Numbered from the stretch's first letter, positions 7,830 to 16,914 are shown. The stretch: DNA of 37,822 bases from Anaerofilum faecale (GCA_019114265.1 DXFV01000048.1:1-37822); one strand, 5' to 3'. Program-made: numbers and translations. Notes: generated by a model not told the origin, from the letters alone.

Positions 7830-8900
7830 TTACAGGGCGGCCACAATGGCGTCGCCCATCTCGGAGCAGGTCACCTGGGTGCAGCCCGCGGCCATGCTGT
7901 CGCCGGTGCGCTTGCCTGCATCCAGCACAGCGTGCACGGCGGCCTCGATAGCGGCGTATTCCTCCTCCATCCCAAAGCTGTATTTCAGCATCATGGCGGC
8001 GGACAGGATGGTGCCGATGGGGTTGGCTTTGTTCTGCCCGGCGATGTCGGGCGCGGAACCGTGGATCGGCTCGTACAGGCCGCGGGTGCCCTCGCCCAGG
8101 CTGGACGACGGGATCATGCCGATACTGCCGGTGATCATGCTGGCCTCGTCGGACAGGATGTCGCCGAACATGTTCTCGGTGACCACCACGTCGAACTGGG
8201 ACGGGTCTTTCACGATCTGCATGGCGGTGTTGTCCACCAGCATGTCGGCGTATTCCACGTCCGGGTATTCGGCGGCCAGGCGGTGCATCACGCTGCGCCA
8301 CAGGCGGCTGGTGTCCAGCACGTTCGCCTTGTCCACGCTGGTGACCTTGTGGCGGCGCTTGCGGGCGGTCTCAAAGGCGATGCGCCCGATGCGCTCGATC
8401 TCGGCTTCCGAATAGGGCATGACGTCGGTGGCCACCTGCTGGCCGTCCACCGTTTCGGTCTTGTGCTGGCCGAAATAGACGCCGCCGGTGAGCTCGCGCA
8501 CCACGATGAAGTCGATTCCCTTCGCAACGATGGAGGGCTTCAGCGGGCTGGCGTCGGCCAGCTGCGGCCACAGCTTGGCCGGGCGCAGGTTGGAATACAG
8601 GCCCATCCCTGCGCGCAGGGCCAGCAGGCCCTTTTCCGGGCGCTGTGCGCCGGGCAGGCCGTCCCATTTGGGACCGCCCACCGCGCCCAGCAGCACGCTG
8701 TCGGCAGCCAGGCATTTGTCCAGCATGGCGGCGGGCAGCGGCTCGCCCCACTTGTCGATGGCGACGCCGCCCATGTCCACCTCGTCGTAGGTAAAGGTGT
8801 GGCCGTATCTGGCGGCCACGGCGTCCAGCACCTTGATGGCCTCGGCCACGATCTCCGGGCCGATGCCGTCGCCGCGGATGACTGCGATCTTCTTTTCCAT
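7830..8900 (-). CDS. leuB: 3-isopropylmalate dehydrogenase
   Basis: 356 residues, normal length. NAD-dependent oxidative decarboxylation of 3-isopropylmalate, the third step specific to leucine. The N-terminal GDGIGPEIV (about 10-18), RELTGGVYFG (about 138-147), the metal-binding region VDNTAMQIV and MFGDILSDEASMI, and the C-terminal GLYEPIHGSAPDIAGQNKANPIGTI adenine-binding loop (quoted in part: EPIHGSAPDIAGQN) are present. It is last in leuA-leuC-leuD-leuB, 13 bases after leuD. A long terminator follows. Confidence 0.96.
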   Translation of the reverse strand: MEKKIAVIRGDGIGPEIVAEAIKVLDAVAARYGHTFTYDEVDMGGVAIDKWGEPLPAAMLDKCLAADSVLLGAVGGPKWDGLPGAQRPEKGLLALRAGMGLYSNLRPAKLWPQLADASPLKPSIVAKGIDFIVVRELTGGVYFGQHKTETVDGQQVATDVMPYSEAEIERIGRIAFETARKRRHKVTSVDKANVLDTSRLWRSVMHRLAAEYPDVEYADMLVDNTAMQIVKDPSQFDVVVTENMFGDILSDEASMITGSIGMIPSSSLGEGTRGLYEPIHGSAPDIAGQNKANPIGTILSAAMMLKYSFGMEEEYAAIEAAVHAVLDAGKRTGDSMAAGCTQVTCSEMGDAIVAAL

Positions 8901-8913
8901 CGCTCTTTCCCCC

Positions 8914-9396
8914 TTATCCCTTGATGGCCTTCATCAGGCCGCCCTTTTGGATGATGTTCTGGATGAAGGGCGGGAAGGGCTGGGCCTGGTAGCTCTCGCC
9001 CCTGGTCAGATTGGTGATGACGCCGGTGTCGAAGTCCACCGCCACCTCGTCCCCCGCCTCGATCGCCTCGGCGGCCGGTTCGCACTCCAGGATGGCCAGG
9101 CCGATGTTGATGGCGTTGCGGTAGAAGATGCGGGCGAAGGTCTTGGCGATGACACAGCTGACGCCGCTGGTCTTGATGGCGAGCGGCGCGTGCTCGCGGG
9201 AGGAACCGCAGCCGAAGTTCCAGCCGGCCACGATGATGTCGCCCTCCTTCACCTTCTTGACGAAATCGGGGTCGATGTCCTCCATGCAGTGGGCGGCCAG
9301 CTCCCTGGCGTTGGGGGTGTTCAGGTAGCGGGCCGGGATGATGACGTCGGTATCGACGTTGTCGGCGTATGTATGTGCGATGCCCTGTGCTTTCAT
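8914..9396 (-). CDS. leuD: 3-isopropylmalate dehydratase small subunit
   Basis: 160 residues, the short form typical of the archaeal/Clostridial type rather than the roughly 200-residue enterobacterial type. With LeuC it isomerises 2- to 3-isopropylmalate. Recognisable are NVDTDVIIPARYLNT near the start (about 13-27), GWNFGCGSSREHAP (about 55-68) and the swivelling aconitase fold. The ATG at 9396 follows GGAGG by 8 bases and begins one base after the leuC stop, so the two subunits are translationally coupled. A longer frame upstream overlaps leuC and is rejected. Confidence 0.95.
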   Translation of the reverse strand: MKAQGIAHTYADNVDTDVIIPARYLNTPNARELAAHCMEDIDPDFVKKVKEGDIIVAGWNFGCGSSREHAPLAIKTSGVSCVIAKTFARIFYRNAINIGLAILECEPAAEAIEAGDEVAVDFDTGVITNLTRGESYQAQPFPPFIQNIIQKGGLMKAIKG

Positions 9397-9397
9397 G

Positions 9398-10660
9398 TTA
9401 CAGTACCTCCTCGGGAACGGTGATGCGGCCGGTGATGGCGCTGGCGGCGGCAACCGCCGGGCTGGCCAGATACACCTCGCTGTCCACGTGGCCCATGCGG
9501 CCCACAAAGTTGCGGTTGGTGGTGGCCACACAGCGCTCGCCCTCGGCCAGGATGCCCATGTAGCCGCCCAGGCAGGGGCCGCAGGTGGGGGTGGACACAA
9601 CGCAGCCGGCCTCCACAAAGATCTCCATCCAGCCGTTGCGGATGCACTCGGTGAACACCTTCTGGGTGGCGGGGATCACGATGGCGCGCACATTCCTGGC
9701 CACCTTTTTGCCCTTGAGGATGCGGGCGGCCACCTCCATGTCGCTGGTGCGGCCGTTGGTGCAGCTGCCGATCACCACCTGGTCGATGGCGATGTCGCCC
9801 GACGCGGCGGCGGGGTGGGTGTTCTCGGGCAGGTGGGGGTAGGCCACGGTGGGCACGATGGCCGACAGGTCGATGGTGTACTCGGCCTCATACTCGGCGT
9901 CCGGGTCGGCTTCATAGACGGTGTAGGGGCGCTGGGTGCGGCCGTCCATGTAGGCGCGGGTGACCTCGTCCACCGCAAAGATGCCGTTCTTGGCGCCCGC
10001 CTCGATGGCCATGTTCGCCATGCACAGGCGGTCGTCGATGGACAGGCTGGCAAGCCCCGGGCCGGAGAACTCCATGCTCTTATACAGCGCGCCGTCCACG
10101 CCGATCTTGCCGATGATGGAGAGGATCACGTCCTTGCCGCTGGCCCAGCCCTGCAGGCTGCCCACCAGATTGAACTTGATGGCGGCGGGCACCTTGAACC
10201 AGCATTTGCCGGTGGCCATGCCGGCGGCCATGTCGGTGCTGCCCACGCCGGTGGAGAAAGCACCCAGCGCACCGTAGGTGCAGGTGTGGCTGTCGGCGCC
10301 GATGACGCAGTCGCCCGCGCCCACCAGGCCTTTTTCCGGCAGCAGCGCGTGCTCGATGCCCATGCTGCCCACGTCGTAGAAGTTCAGGATGTCGTATTTG
10401 TTGGCGAACTCGCGGCTCTGCTTGGTCTGCTGGGCGGCCTTGATGTCCTTGTTGGGGGCAAAATGGTCCATCACCAGGCTGATCTTGGTGCGGTCGAACA
10501 CCGAGGTGAAGCCCGCTTTCTCGAACTCGTTGATGGCCACCGGGCTGGTGATGTCGTTGCCCAGCACCATGTCCAGCTTCGCCTCGATCAGCTGGCCGGC
10601 CACCACCTTGTCCAGTCCCGCGTGGGCGGCAAGGATTTTTTGTGTCATCGTCATTCCCAT
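9398..10660 (-). CDS. leuC: 3-isopropylmalate dehydratase large subunit
   Basis: 420 residues, the HacA/LeuC type matched to the short LeuD. It carries the [4Fe-4S] cluster that binds isopropylmalate. The expected ligands are Cys300 in GSCTNGR and Cys360 and Cys363 in TCGPC. The early motif DHFAPN (about 65-70) and GADSHTCTYGALG (about 121-133) are also present. Three in-frame ATGs occur at 10660, 10654 and 10648 and all could be served by the GGGGAGAGGG upstream. I used the first. It is 25 bases downstream of leuA. Confidence 0.95.
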   Translation of the reverse strand: MGMTMTQKILAAHAGLDKVVAGQLIEAKLDMVLGNDITSPVAINEFEKAGFTSVFDRTKISLVMDHFAPNKDIKAAQQTKQSREFANKYDILNFYDVGSMGIEHALLPEKGLVGAGDCVIGADSHTCTYGALGAFSTGVGSTDMAAGMATGKCWFKVPAAIKFNLVGSLQGWASGKDVILSIIGKIGVDGALYKSMEFSGPGLASLSIDDRLCMANMAIEAGAKNGIFAVDEVTRAYMDGRTQRPYTVYEADPDAEYEAEYTIDLSAIVPTVAYPHLPENTHPAAASGDIAIDQVVIGSCTNGRTSDMEVAARILKGKKVARNVRAIVIPATQKVFTECIRNGWMEIFVEAGCVVSTPTCGPCLGGYMGILAEGERCVATTNRNFVGRMGHVDSEVYLASPAVAAASAITGRITVPEEVL

Positions 10661-10685
10661 GCTTGTTCCCTCTCCCCTTGTGGTT

Positions 10686-12344
10686 TTAGTGTTTGTTGTT
10701 GATCGCGCTGGCCAGCGCCTTGACGCTGGCGGTCATGATGTCGGAATCGGTGCCGGCGCCCCAGGTGACCGCGCCGCTGGCCCACTGCAGCCCCACATAG
10801 GCCACCGCCTGGCTGGTGCTGCCGGTCTCCAGCGCGTGCTCGGTGTAGGTGATGACCGTGAAGTCCATGCCGGTGCCCTTGCGGATGGCGTTGGACACGG
10901 CGTCCAGGCGGCCGTTGCCCTTGGCGGTGAACTCCTGCGTCATGCCGCCCGCCTGCACCGTCACCACCGCGTGGATGCCGCCCTGCTGGACGTAGTGGGC
11001 CTCGGTGATGTGGATGGGGGCGGTCTTGTTCATATAGGCGCTCTGGAAGATGTCGTGCACCTCCTCCACCGACAGCTCCTTGTGCGCGTGGTCGGACACC
11101 GATTTGACCCGGTAGCCGAAGTCCTCCCGCATCTTGGGGGGCAGGTCGTAGCCGTAGTTTTTCTCCAGCAGATAGCCGATGCCGCCCTTGCCGCTCTGGC
11201 TGTTGATGCGGATGACGTCGGTCTGGTACTGGCGGCCCACGTCGGCCGGGTCGATGGGCAGGTAGGGCACCGTCCACTCGTGCAGGCCCTTTTCCTGCCG
11301 CCAGTTCATGCCCTTGGCGATGGCGTCCTGATGGCTGCCCGAGAAGGCGGCGAACACCAGCGCGCCGGCGTAGGGGGTGCGCTCGTAGACGTGCATCCGG
11401 GTGACCTTTTCGTATTCGGCCACCACCGACGGCATATCCGAGAAATCCAGGCCGGGATCGACGCCGTGGCTGTAGAGGTTCATGGCCACCGTGATGATGT
11501 CCACGTTGCCGGTGCGCTCGCCGTTGCCGAACAGGGTGCCCTCCACCCGGTCGGCGCCCGCCAGCAGGCCCAGCTCGGTGTCGGCCACGGCACAGCCGCG
11601 GTCGTTGTGCGGATGCAGCGACAGAACCACATGCTCGCGGTATTTGAGGTTGTCGCTCATGTATTCCACCTGGTTTGCGTAGACGTGGCTCATGCTCATG
11701 GCCACCGTGACCGGCAGGTTGATGATGACCGGCTTTTCGGCGGTGGGCTGCAGGATGTCCAGCACCGCGTTGCACACCTCCAGCGCGTATTCCGGCTCGG
11801 TGCCGGTGAAGCTCTCGGGGCTGTACTCGAACCGGAAATCGCCCTCGTATTCCGCCGCCAGCTGCTTGATGAGCGCCGCGCCGTCGGTGGCGATCTTCTT
11901 GATCTCGTCCTTGCTCTTTTTGAACACCTGCTCGCGCTGGGCCACGCTGGTGGAGTTGTAGAAGTGCACCACCACCGGCGTTTTACAGCCGGCCAGCGCG
12001 TCGAAGGTTTTGCGGATGATGTGCTCGCGGCTCTGGGTGAGCACCTGGATGGTGACGTCGGACGGGATGCGGTCTTCGTCGATCAGGGCGCGCAGGAACT
12101 CGTATTCGGTCTCGCTGGCGGCCGGGAAGCCCACCTCGATCTCCTTGAAGCCGATCCTGCACAGGAAGGCGAAGAAGTCCAGCTTTTCCTCCAGGCTCAT
12201 GGGGACCATCAGGCTCTGGTTGCCGTCGCGCAGGTCCACGCTGCACCAGACGGGGGCTTTTTCGATGTGGTCCTTTTTGGCCCAGCGCATCTCGCAGGCC
12301 GGCGCGGGGTAGTATCCCACATGGTATTTGCTCGTGTTTTTCAT
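10686..12344 (-). CDS. leuA: 2-isopropylmalate synthase (type 2)
   Basis: 552 residues, the longer fungal/actinobacterial-type LeuA. It condenses acetyl-CoA with 2-ketoisovalerate, the committed step to leucine. The HMGL-like TIM barrel covers about 30-310: VWCSVDLRDGNQSL (metal-binding Asp, about 32-45), GFKEIEVGFPAAS, and SLHPHNDRGCAVADTE with the two metal-binding His. The C-terminal LeuA dimer/allosteric domain (about 400-550) is complete, so leucine feedback is expected. It is first in the leu operon and is preceded by a T-box leader. Confidence 0.96.
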   Translation of the reverse strand: MKNTSKYHVGYYPAPACEMRWAKKDHIEKAPVWCSVDLRDGNQSLMVPMSLEEKLDFFAFLCRIGFKEIEVGFPAASETEYEFLRALIDEDRIPSDVTIQVLTQSREHIIRKTFDALAGCKTPVVVHFYNSTSVAQREQVFKKSKDEIKKIATDGAALIKQLAAEYEGDFRFEYSPESFTGTEPEYALEVCNAVLDILQPTAEKPVIINLPVTVAMSMSHVYANQVEYMSDNLKYREHVVLSLHPHNDRGCAVADTELGLLAGADRVEGTLFGNGERTGNVDIITVAMNLYSHGVDPGLDFSDMPSVVAEYEKVTRMHVYERTPYAGALVFAAFSGSHQDAIAKGMNWRQEKGLHEWTVPYLPIDPADVGRQYQTDVIRINSQSGKGGIGYLLEKNYGYDLPPKMREDFGYRVKSVSDHAHKELSVEEVHDIFQSAYMNKTAPIHITEAHYVQQGGIHAVVTVQAGGMTQEFTAKGNGRLDAVSNAIRKGTGMDFTVITYTEHALETGSTSQAVAYVGLQWASGAVTWGAGTDSDIMTASVKALASAINNKH

Positions 12345-12385
12345 GGCGTTTGTCCTCCCTTTTCTGCGGCAGGGAGAGGGGATAC

Positions 12386-12695
12386 AAAAAGGCCCCCGTC
12401 TCCCAGGATGTTTTCCTGAGAGACGAGGGCCTGTATCATCGTATGAATCGGCTCCCGCGGTACCACTCTCGTTGCCGTGCTGCCTGCACGGCCTCTCTGC
12501 CAGTCGGCGTTTGGTTCGCGAACTGTTCCCGCTGTAACGGACAGGCTCCGTCCGCGCCTACTGCCTGTTCAGCGCGGCTGCTCAAGGGCCAGTATACACG
12601 GCCTGCCGCCCGCTGCCTTGCACCATCCGGCAGCTCTCTGTGTGCGTGCGTTTGCCGTGCTTTCTCCCTTTCCTCGCATTTGGGTTGTTTGGATT
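12386..12695 (-). promoter_or_regulatory. T-box riboswitch (leucine) before leuA
   Basis: The T-box GAGTGGTACCGCG is at 12468-12456 on the minus strand. Stem I is visible upstream: AGAGAG near its middle, the distal-loop sequence GGATGGTGCAAGG, and a specifier loop between GCCGTG and CCCTT reading TATACTGG. CTG (12592-12590), followed by a purine, is the best specifier and codes for Leu, matching leuA. The intrinsic terminator is at 12432-12386, ending in TTTTT. Uncharged tRNA-Leu should favour the antiterminator and transcription of leuACDB. It fills the 469-base gap between leuA and the polysaccharide genes. Confidence 0.93.
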
Positions 12696-12701
12696 GCTGT
12701 T

Positions 12702-12730
12702 ATCATATACGAAACAGCCGGAAATGTCAA
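12702..12730 (-). promoter_or_regulatory. Sigma-A promoter of the leu operon
   Basis: Consensus -35 TTGACA (12730-12725), a 17-bp spacer and -10 TATGAT (12707-12702). The transcript would start near 12695, directly ahead of T-box stem I. Confidence 0.88.
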
Positions 12731-12813
12731 GCATTTTTTGTCTATTTTTCCATTTTGCTGTATCGCGCGGGCCTGGAGGGAGCAGATTTTCAGCGTTTTG
12801 CCGCAGAAACTCC

Positions 12814-14019
12814 TTATTCCTCCTGCATCTGGCGGGGCAGCTGCGCGGCGTCCGCGGGGGCGGTGTAGGCGGTGCACTCGTCCACGCCGGGGAAGAATTT
12901 GCGGATGCCCTCGTCCCGCACATGCCAGCCGTCGAAGAAGTCGGCGCTGGTGCAGCCGGCGGCGTCGGGGTCGTAGGAACCGTACAGCGCCAGACCGTGC
13001 TCGTCCGCGTACCGGCGCAGCCACGGCTCCACCGCCAAAAAGCCGCTGTACCGCTCCTGCTGCTCCATCACCTCGTCGTAGACGATGGGGTGATAGGGGG
13101 TGAGCACCAAGATCACCTCGCTGCCCTTTCGCTGCATATACTGGATGAATTCATCGAACAGGCGGCATTTTTCCTCGTCCAGCTCGTAGAAATCCTCGCA
13201 GTTCAGCAGCGACGCGCTGATGGCGGCGGTGGCGGTGGCGTCCACGTCCTCCTGCGGGCGTTCCCGGGTGCCCACCGCATACAGCACGCTGCCGTCCGGC
13301 AGCTTGACGTCCATCTCCTGCTCATACAGCTCCCCGGACGGGACGGTGGGGTACGGATCGGCATAGCCATTTTCGGCGGCGTATTCCAGGTTTTCGCGGA
13401 AGAAGCTGGGGTTGGTGAGCGACACCCACTGCGCGATGTTCTCGGTGTTGTCCAGCGGCTCCATCACGTGCTCCAGGCCGTAGCGCAGGAACTCGTTGTA
13501 CATCTCCCAGTCGGTGCGGTTGCCGCGGTTCGCGTCGGGGCCGTTGCTGAAGATCCACGGGTCCACCCCGAAGATCACCGTTTCGGGCAGGCGGTCGGCG
13601 CGGTCGAACAGGTAGTAGCTGCTCATCACGTCGGTCTGCTCGGCGCCGATCATGCCCGCGTTGAAAAAGCTGTCGCTGCCGCTGGTGGTGGTGGTCATCT
13701 GCAGGATACGGCTGGAACCGATGGCGATGACCTCCTTGGACGCGGGCAGGTTCTGGGCGTACAGCTTGACGATCTGCCGCTCGTCCATCTTCTCATACCC
13801 GCCGATCGAGTTGCCCTCCAGCAGGCCGATGGCGATCTCGCGCTCGGTCTGTTCGCCCTGGAACCAGCCGTTGCGGTCCACCGTATAGCTGAACCACACC
13901 ATAAATACCGGAATGGGCGCCAGCAGCGCAAGGCACACCGCGATGCGCACCGCCAGCACCGCCCGGTGCAGCACCCAGCGCACCGCGCGCAGAAAGGGGT
14001 TTTTGCTCTTTTTGTTCAC
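12814..14019 (-). CDS. SGNH-type membrane-anchored partner of the MBOAT acyltransferase
   Basis: 401 residues. One N-terminal membrane segment (about 19-45) leaves a large extracytoplasmic domain. GSSRI at 101-105 looks like the SGNH nucleophile block and DGWH at 363-366 supplies the Asp-His pair, as in DltD/AlgX-like proteins. Such proteins usually pass or transfer acyl groups delivered by an adjacent MBOAT protein to a surface polymer, and here the MBOAT gene ends 16 bases upstream. The start is GTG at 14019, with AAAGGGGG about 15 bases before it, so the start is somewhat uncertain. It is last in the polysaccharide operon; no clear terminator follows. The acyl group and the acceptor are unknown. 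Confidence 0.75.
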   Translation of the reverse strand: MNKKSKNPFLRAVRWVLHRAVLAVRIAVCLALLAPIPVFMVWFSYTVDRNGWFQGEQTEREIAIGLLEGNSIGGYEKMDERQIVKLYAQNLPASKEVIAIGSSRILQMTTTTSGSDSFFNAGMIGAEQTDVMSSYYLFDRADRLPETVIFGVDPWIFSNGPDANRGNRTDWEMYNEFLRYGLEHVMEPLDNTENIAQWVSLTNPSFFRENLEYAAENGYADPYPTVPSGELYEQEMDVKLPDGSVLYAVGTRERPQEDVDATATAAISASLLNCEDFYELDEEKCRLFDEFIQYMQRKGSEVILVLTPYHPIVYDEVMEQQERYSGFLAVEPWLRRYADEHGLALYGSYDPDAAGCTSADFFDGWHVRDEGIRKFFPGVDECTAYTAPADAAQLPRQMQEE

Positions 14020-14035
14020 GTTCGCCTGCCCCCTT

Positions 14036-15637
14036 TCAGAATGTGCCGTAGACCGATCCCGACGCGCCCAGGTTGCCGAACACGAGGATCACCGCGATCA
14101 TCAGATAATACAGCGGCCAGCGGCCGATGAACCAGATCTTTCGGATGACCAGGTCCGGGCGGCCCCATTTTTCGCCCAGCTCGACAAACAGCGCGCTGAG
14201 CGCCACCGCCCACACAAGCCCGGCGGACAGGCCCAGCTTGCCGAACACCAGCTGCGAGAGACCGGCGCCGGACGCCCCCAGATGGCCCAACAGATAAAAG
14301 CCGTCGGCCAGGCCGCCGCCGTAGAAGCTGGCGGCGAAGAACACCATGCACACCGAGAACAAAAGATACACACAGCTGCACTGGATGAGCGCCTTGACAA
14401 AGCGCAGTTTATACAGCGGATTGTGCGCGGCCAGCGCCTGGCGCTTTTTGCCGGTGAGCTTGCCCACGCAGACGAACACGCCGTTCAGCGCGCCCCACAC
14501 CACGTAGCCCATGCTGTCGCCGTGCCACAGGCCGCTCACCAGAAAGGTGACCATCAGGTTGGCCATGTGCCGGGGCGTTGAACACCGGCTGCCGCCCAGC
14601 GGGATATACACATAGTCGCGGAACCAGCTGGACAGGCTGATGTGCCAGCGCGCCCACAGCTCTCCGTAGCTGCGGCTGGCAAAGGGGCGCTTGAAGTTCT
14701 CCAGCAGCTCGAAGCCCAGCACACGCCCCGCACCGATGGCGATGTCGCAGTAGCCGGAGAAGTCCATATACAGCTGGTAGCTGAAGGCCAGCGCGCCCAG
14801 CGCCAGCACCAGGCCGTTGTAGCGCTGCATGTGGGTGAAGATCTCCTTGGTGAACAGCGACAGGTTGCCGGCGATCACCAGCTTTTTGAAAACGCCCCAC
14901 AGCATCCGGAACAGCCCCCCGGCCACCCGGTTGTAGTTGAAGGGGACGGGGCTGCGCAGCTGGGGCAGCAGATGCCCGGCGCGCTCGATGGGGCCGGTGA
15001 CGATGCAGGGGAAAAAGCTGACATACAGCGCGTAGTAGAGCGGATTTTTTTCCGGCGCGATCTTGCCTTTATAGACGTCGATCACATAGCCCAGCGACTG
15101 GAAGGTGAAATAGCTCAGACCCAGCACGGCCGGGATGTCCAGCATCGACACGCTGCCGGATGCGCCGAACAGACCCGCGATGTCGGCGGCGGTGCGGCGC
15201 AGGAAATTGGCGTATTTGTAGAAGCCCAAAATGCCCACGCTGGAAAGCACCGCCAGCCACAGAAAGGCCCGCCTGGCCCAGAGGTTCTGCAGGCGGCCCA
15301 CCGCGATGCCAGCCAGATAGGTGATGACGGTGGCCCCAATCAGAACCGCCACCAGCTGCACGCCGGTGCGGCTGTAGAGGTAGAACCCGTAGCTGCACAC
15401 CAGCAGCCACAGCGGCCGGGTGACGCGCGGCAGCAGATAGGAAAAGAAGGCGCAGATGGCCAGAAACGCCCAGAAGGTGAAGGTGGTGAACTCCATATGG
15501 CCGTCGCGCGGCCACAGGGAAGCCCACAGCGCCTGCCAGAAATCGGCGCTGTGCAGCGGAAATTTTGCCCAGAAGGCCTCAAACTGGGCGGTGGTGGCGT
15601 TCTGGATGAACTGCCACAGGGTGGTTATCAGCTCCAT
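14036..15637 (-). CDS. MBOAT family O-acyltransferase (AlgI/DltB-like)
   Basis: 533 residues, about 10-12 membrane segments. It moves an activated acyl group, commonly acetyl, across or onto the membrane for O-acylation of a surface polysaccharide. The MBOAT hallmark is clear: RWHISLSSWFRDYVYIPLGG with His332, and SGLWHG with the putative catalytic His372. FQSLGYVIDVYKG (about 180-192) and YQLYMDFSGYCDIAIG (about 287-302) are typical of AlgI-type members. The ATG at 15637 follows GAGGAGG by 4 bases. It lies between the DUF2304 gene (16 bases upstream) and the SGNH partner, so the pair probably decorates the product of the upstream glycosyltransferases. Confidence 0.92.
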   Translation of the reverse strand: MELITTLWQFIQNATTAQFEAFWAKFPLHSADFWQALWASLWPRDGHMEFTTFTFWAFLAICAFFSYLLPRVTRPLWLLVCSYGFYLYSRTGVQLVAVLIGATVITYLAGIAVGRLQNLWARRAFLWLAVLSSVGILGFYKYANFLRRTAADIAGLFGASGSVSMLDIPAVLGLSYFTFQSLGYVIDVYKGKIAPEKNPLYYALYVSFFPCIVTGPIERAGHLLPQLRSPVPFNYNRVAGGLFRMLWGVFKKLVIAGNLSLFTKEIFTHMQRYNGLVLALGALAFSYQLYMDFSGYCDIAIGAGRVLGFELLENFKRPFASRSYGELWARWHISLSSWFRDYVYIPLGGSRCSTPRHMANLMVTFLVSGLWHGDSMGYVVWGALNGVFVCVGKLTGKKRQALAAHNPLYKLRFVKALIQCSCVYLLFSVCMVFFAASFYGGGLADGFYLLGHLGASGAGLSQLVFGKLGLSAGLVWAVALSALFVELGEKWGRPDLVIRKIWFIGRWPLYYLMIAVILVFGNLGASGSVYGTF

Positions 15638-15653
15638 GCGTCCTCCTCACAGA

Positions 15654-16028
15654 TCATGTTTCGTGGGACGGGGGCGTGCTCTCCCCCTCCAACCGGCGGA
15701 TGCGCTCTTCCAGGATGGCCACCGTCTGGGTGAGACGGCGGATGCGCTCGGCAAAGCTGGTGATCGCCGCCGACAGGCTGAGCAGGATCAGCAGCATGAA
15801 GCAGATCACCATCGCGAACACAAGGTTCGACGGCATCTCCACCGACAAAAGGTCCCGCAGCACATACACCACATACGGCACCGCCGCGAACACCACCAGC
15901 ACAAAGCCCGAAAGCAGCCATACCAGCGCGTATTTCACCGTCAGCTTGCGGGTTTTGAGCATAAAGAAGATCACGGCCAGATAGGCGGCGCTGCCCAGCA
16001 GCAGCCACAGCTGCAAAGGTTCCGGCAT
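15654..16028 (-). CDS. DUF2304 small membrane protein
   Basis: 124 residues. Three membrane segments can be seen (about 5-22, 33-55 and 68-90), then a charged, probably coiled-coil tail with ERIRRL repeated (about 94 and 108). The fold and the KTRKLTVKYALVWLLSG stretch (about 25-42) match DUF2304. Genes of this family often sit next to a GT2 polyprenyl-phosphate sugar transferase; in group A Streptococcus a small partner, GacJ, enhances the GT2 enzyme GacI. Here it starts one base after the stop of the GT2 gene, so translation is coupled. I infer that it activates or anchors that transferase. Confidence 0.8.
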   Translation of the reverse strand: MPEPLQLWLLLGSAAYLAVIFFMLKTRKLTVKYALVWLLSGFVLVVFAAVPYVVYVLRDLLSVEMPSNLVFAMVICFMLLILLSLSAAITSFAERIRRLTQTVAILEERIRRLEGESTPPSHET

Positions 16029-16029
16029 T

Positions 16030-16749
16030 TTATCTTTCCCCCTTTTTTCGGGATACCGTCATGCGGTATACGATCAGCGCAAGGCTGACCTTGATCATAT
16101 AGTATATGCTGGAAAACGCCCGGATCGACGACACGCCGCCCTGGCGCTCCTTCATCTCCACCGGCACCTCCCGCACCGTGAAACCGCCCAGCACCGCCGC
16201 CACGATGGCTTCGGGTTCGGGATAGTCCTGGGCGTAGTGGTCGGCATAAAAGGCGGTGAGCCGCTTGCCGCAGGCGCGGTATCCGCTGGTGACGTCCAGC
16301 ACCCGGCTGCCGGTGAGCAGGCGGATGAGCACGCTGAGGAACCGGATGCCCGCACGGCGCGCAAAGCTGGTCTGGAAGCCTTTTTTCTCGAGGAAACGGC
16401 TGCCGATGCACATATCCGCCTCCCCTGCCTGGACCGGCGCGATGACGGCGCGCAGATAGGCGGGGTCGTGCTGGCCGTCGCCGTCCATCTGCACGGTAAT
16501 ATCATATCCGTTTTCCCGCGCATACATGTACCCGGCCTGCACACCGCCGCCGATGCCCAGGTTGCAGGGCAGGTTGATGTGGTGCAGGCCGTTTTTGCGC
16601 AGCACCTCGAGGCTTTGGTCGGTGGAGCAGTCGTTCACCACCAGATAGTCGGCCTCGGGGCAGTCGGTTTGCAGCTGGCGCACCGTTTGCAGGATGTTGT
16701 CCTGCTCGTTGTAGCAGGGGATGATGACCAGAATTTTCAGAAGGTTCAC
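16030..16749 (-). CDS. Family 2 glycosyltransferase (dolichol-phosphate-mannose-synthase-like)
   Basis: About 236-239 residues, a GT-A fold. It starts with KILVIIPCYNE, has the nucleotide-binding VVNDCSTD, the metal-binding QMDGDGQHDP and GSRFLEKKG, and a single hydrophobic stretch near the C-terminus. It probably transfers a sugar to a lipid phosphate, helped by the adjacent DUF2304 protein. The start is uncertain: GTG at 16749 has little Shine-Dalgarno spacing, while CTG at 16740 has AGAGG at an ideal 8 bases and begins the family's usual first residues. The longer frame to 16914 runs through an intergenic repeat and is not likely to be translated. Confidence 0.87.
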   Translation of the reverse strand: MNLLKILVIIPCYNEQDNILQTVRQLQTDCPEADYLVVNDCSTDQSLEVLRKNGLHHINLPCNLGIGGGVQAGYMYARENGYDITVQMDGDGQHDPAYLRAVIAPVQAGEADMCIGSRFLEKKGFQTSFARRAGIRFLSVLIRLLTGSRVLDVTSGYRACGKRLTAFYADHYAQDYPEPEAIVAAVLGGFTVREVPVEMKERQGGVSSIRAFSSIYYMIKVSLALIVYRMTVSRKKGER

Positions 16750-16798
16750 CTCTTTCGTGATACTTGCGCTTGCGGGAAACGGGAGAAGGCGGCCGGAC

Positions 16799-16852
16799 TC
16801 GACCTCATCCGCCCCCTTCGGGGGCACCTTCCCCTGCCAGGGAAGGCGTTCG
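16799..16852 (+). repeat. Dispersed two-hairpin repeat, copy 1
   Basis: Has CCTCATCCG, then a small CCCCC/GGGGG hairpin, then CTTCCCCTGCCAGGGAAGG. The same modules recur near 24.9 and 27.4 kb. It sits between the GT4 and GT2 genes and has pushed them 165 bases apart, in an operon where other gaps are near zero. Confidence 0.75.
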
Positions 16853-16914
16853 GCGCCGCTGGCTTTCACCGCAGGTGAGGGACGAGGGGGAGCGCTTTCC
16901 TTGCGGGCGGGCAT

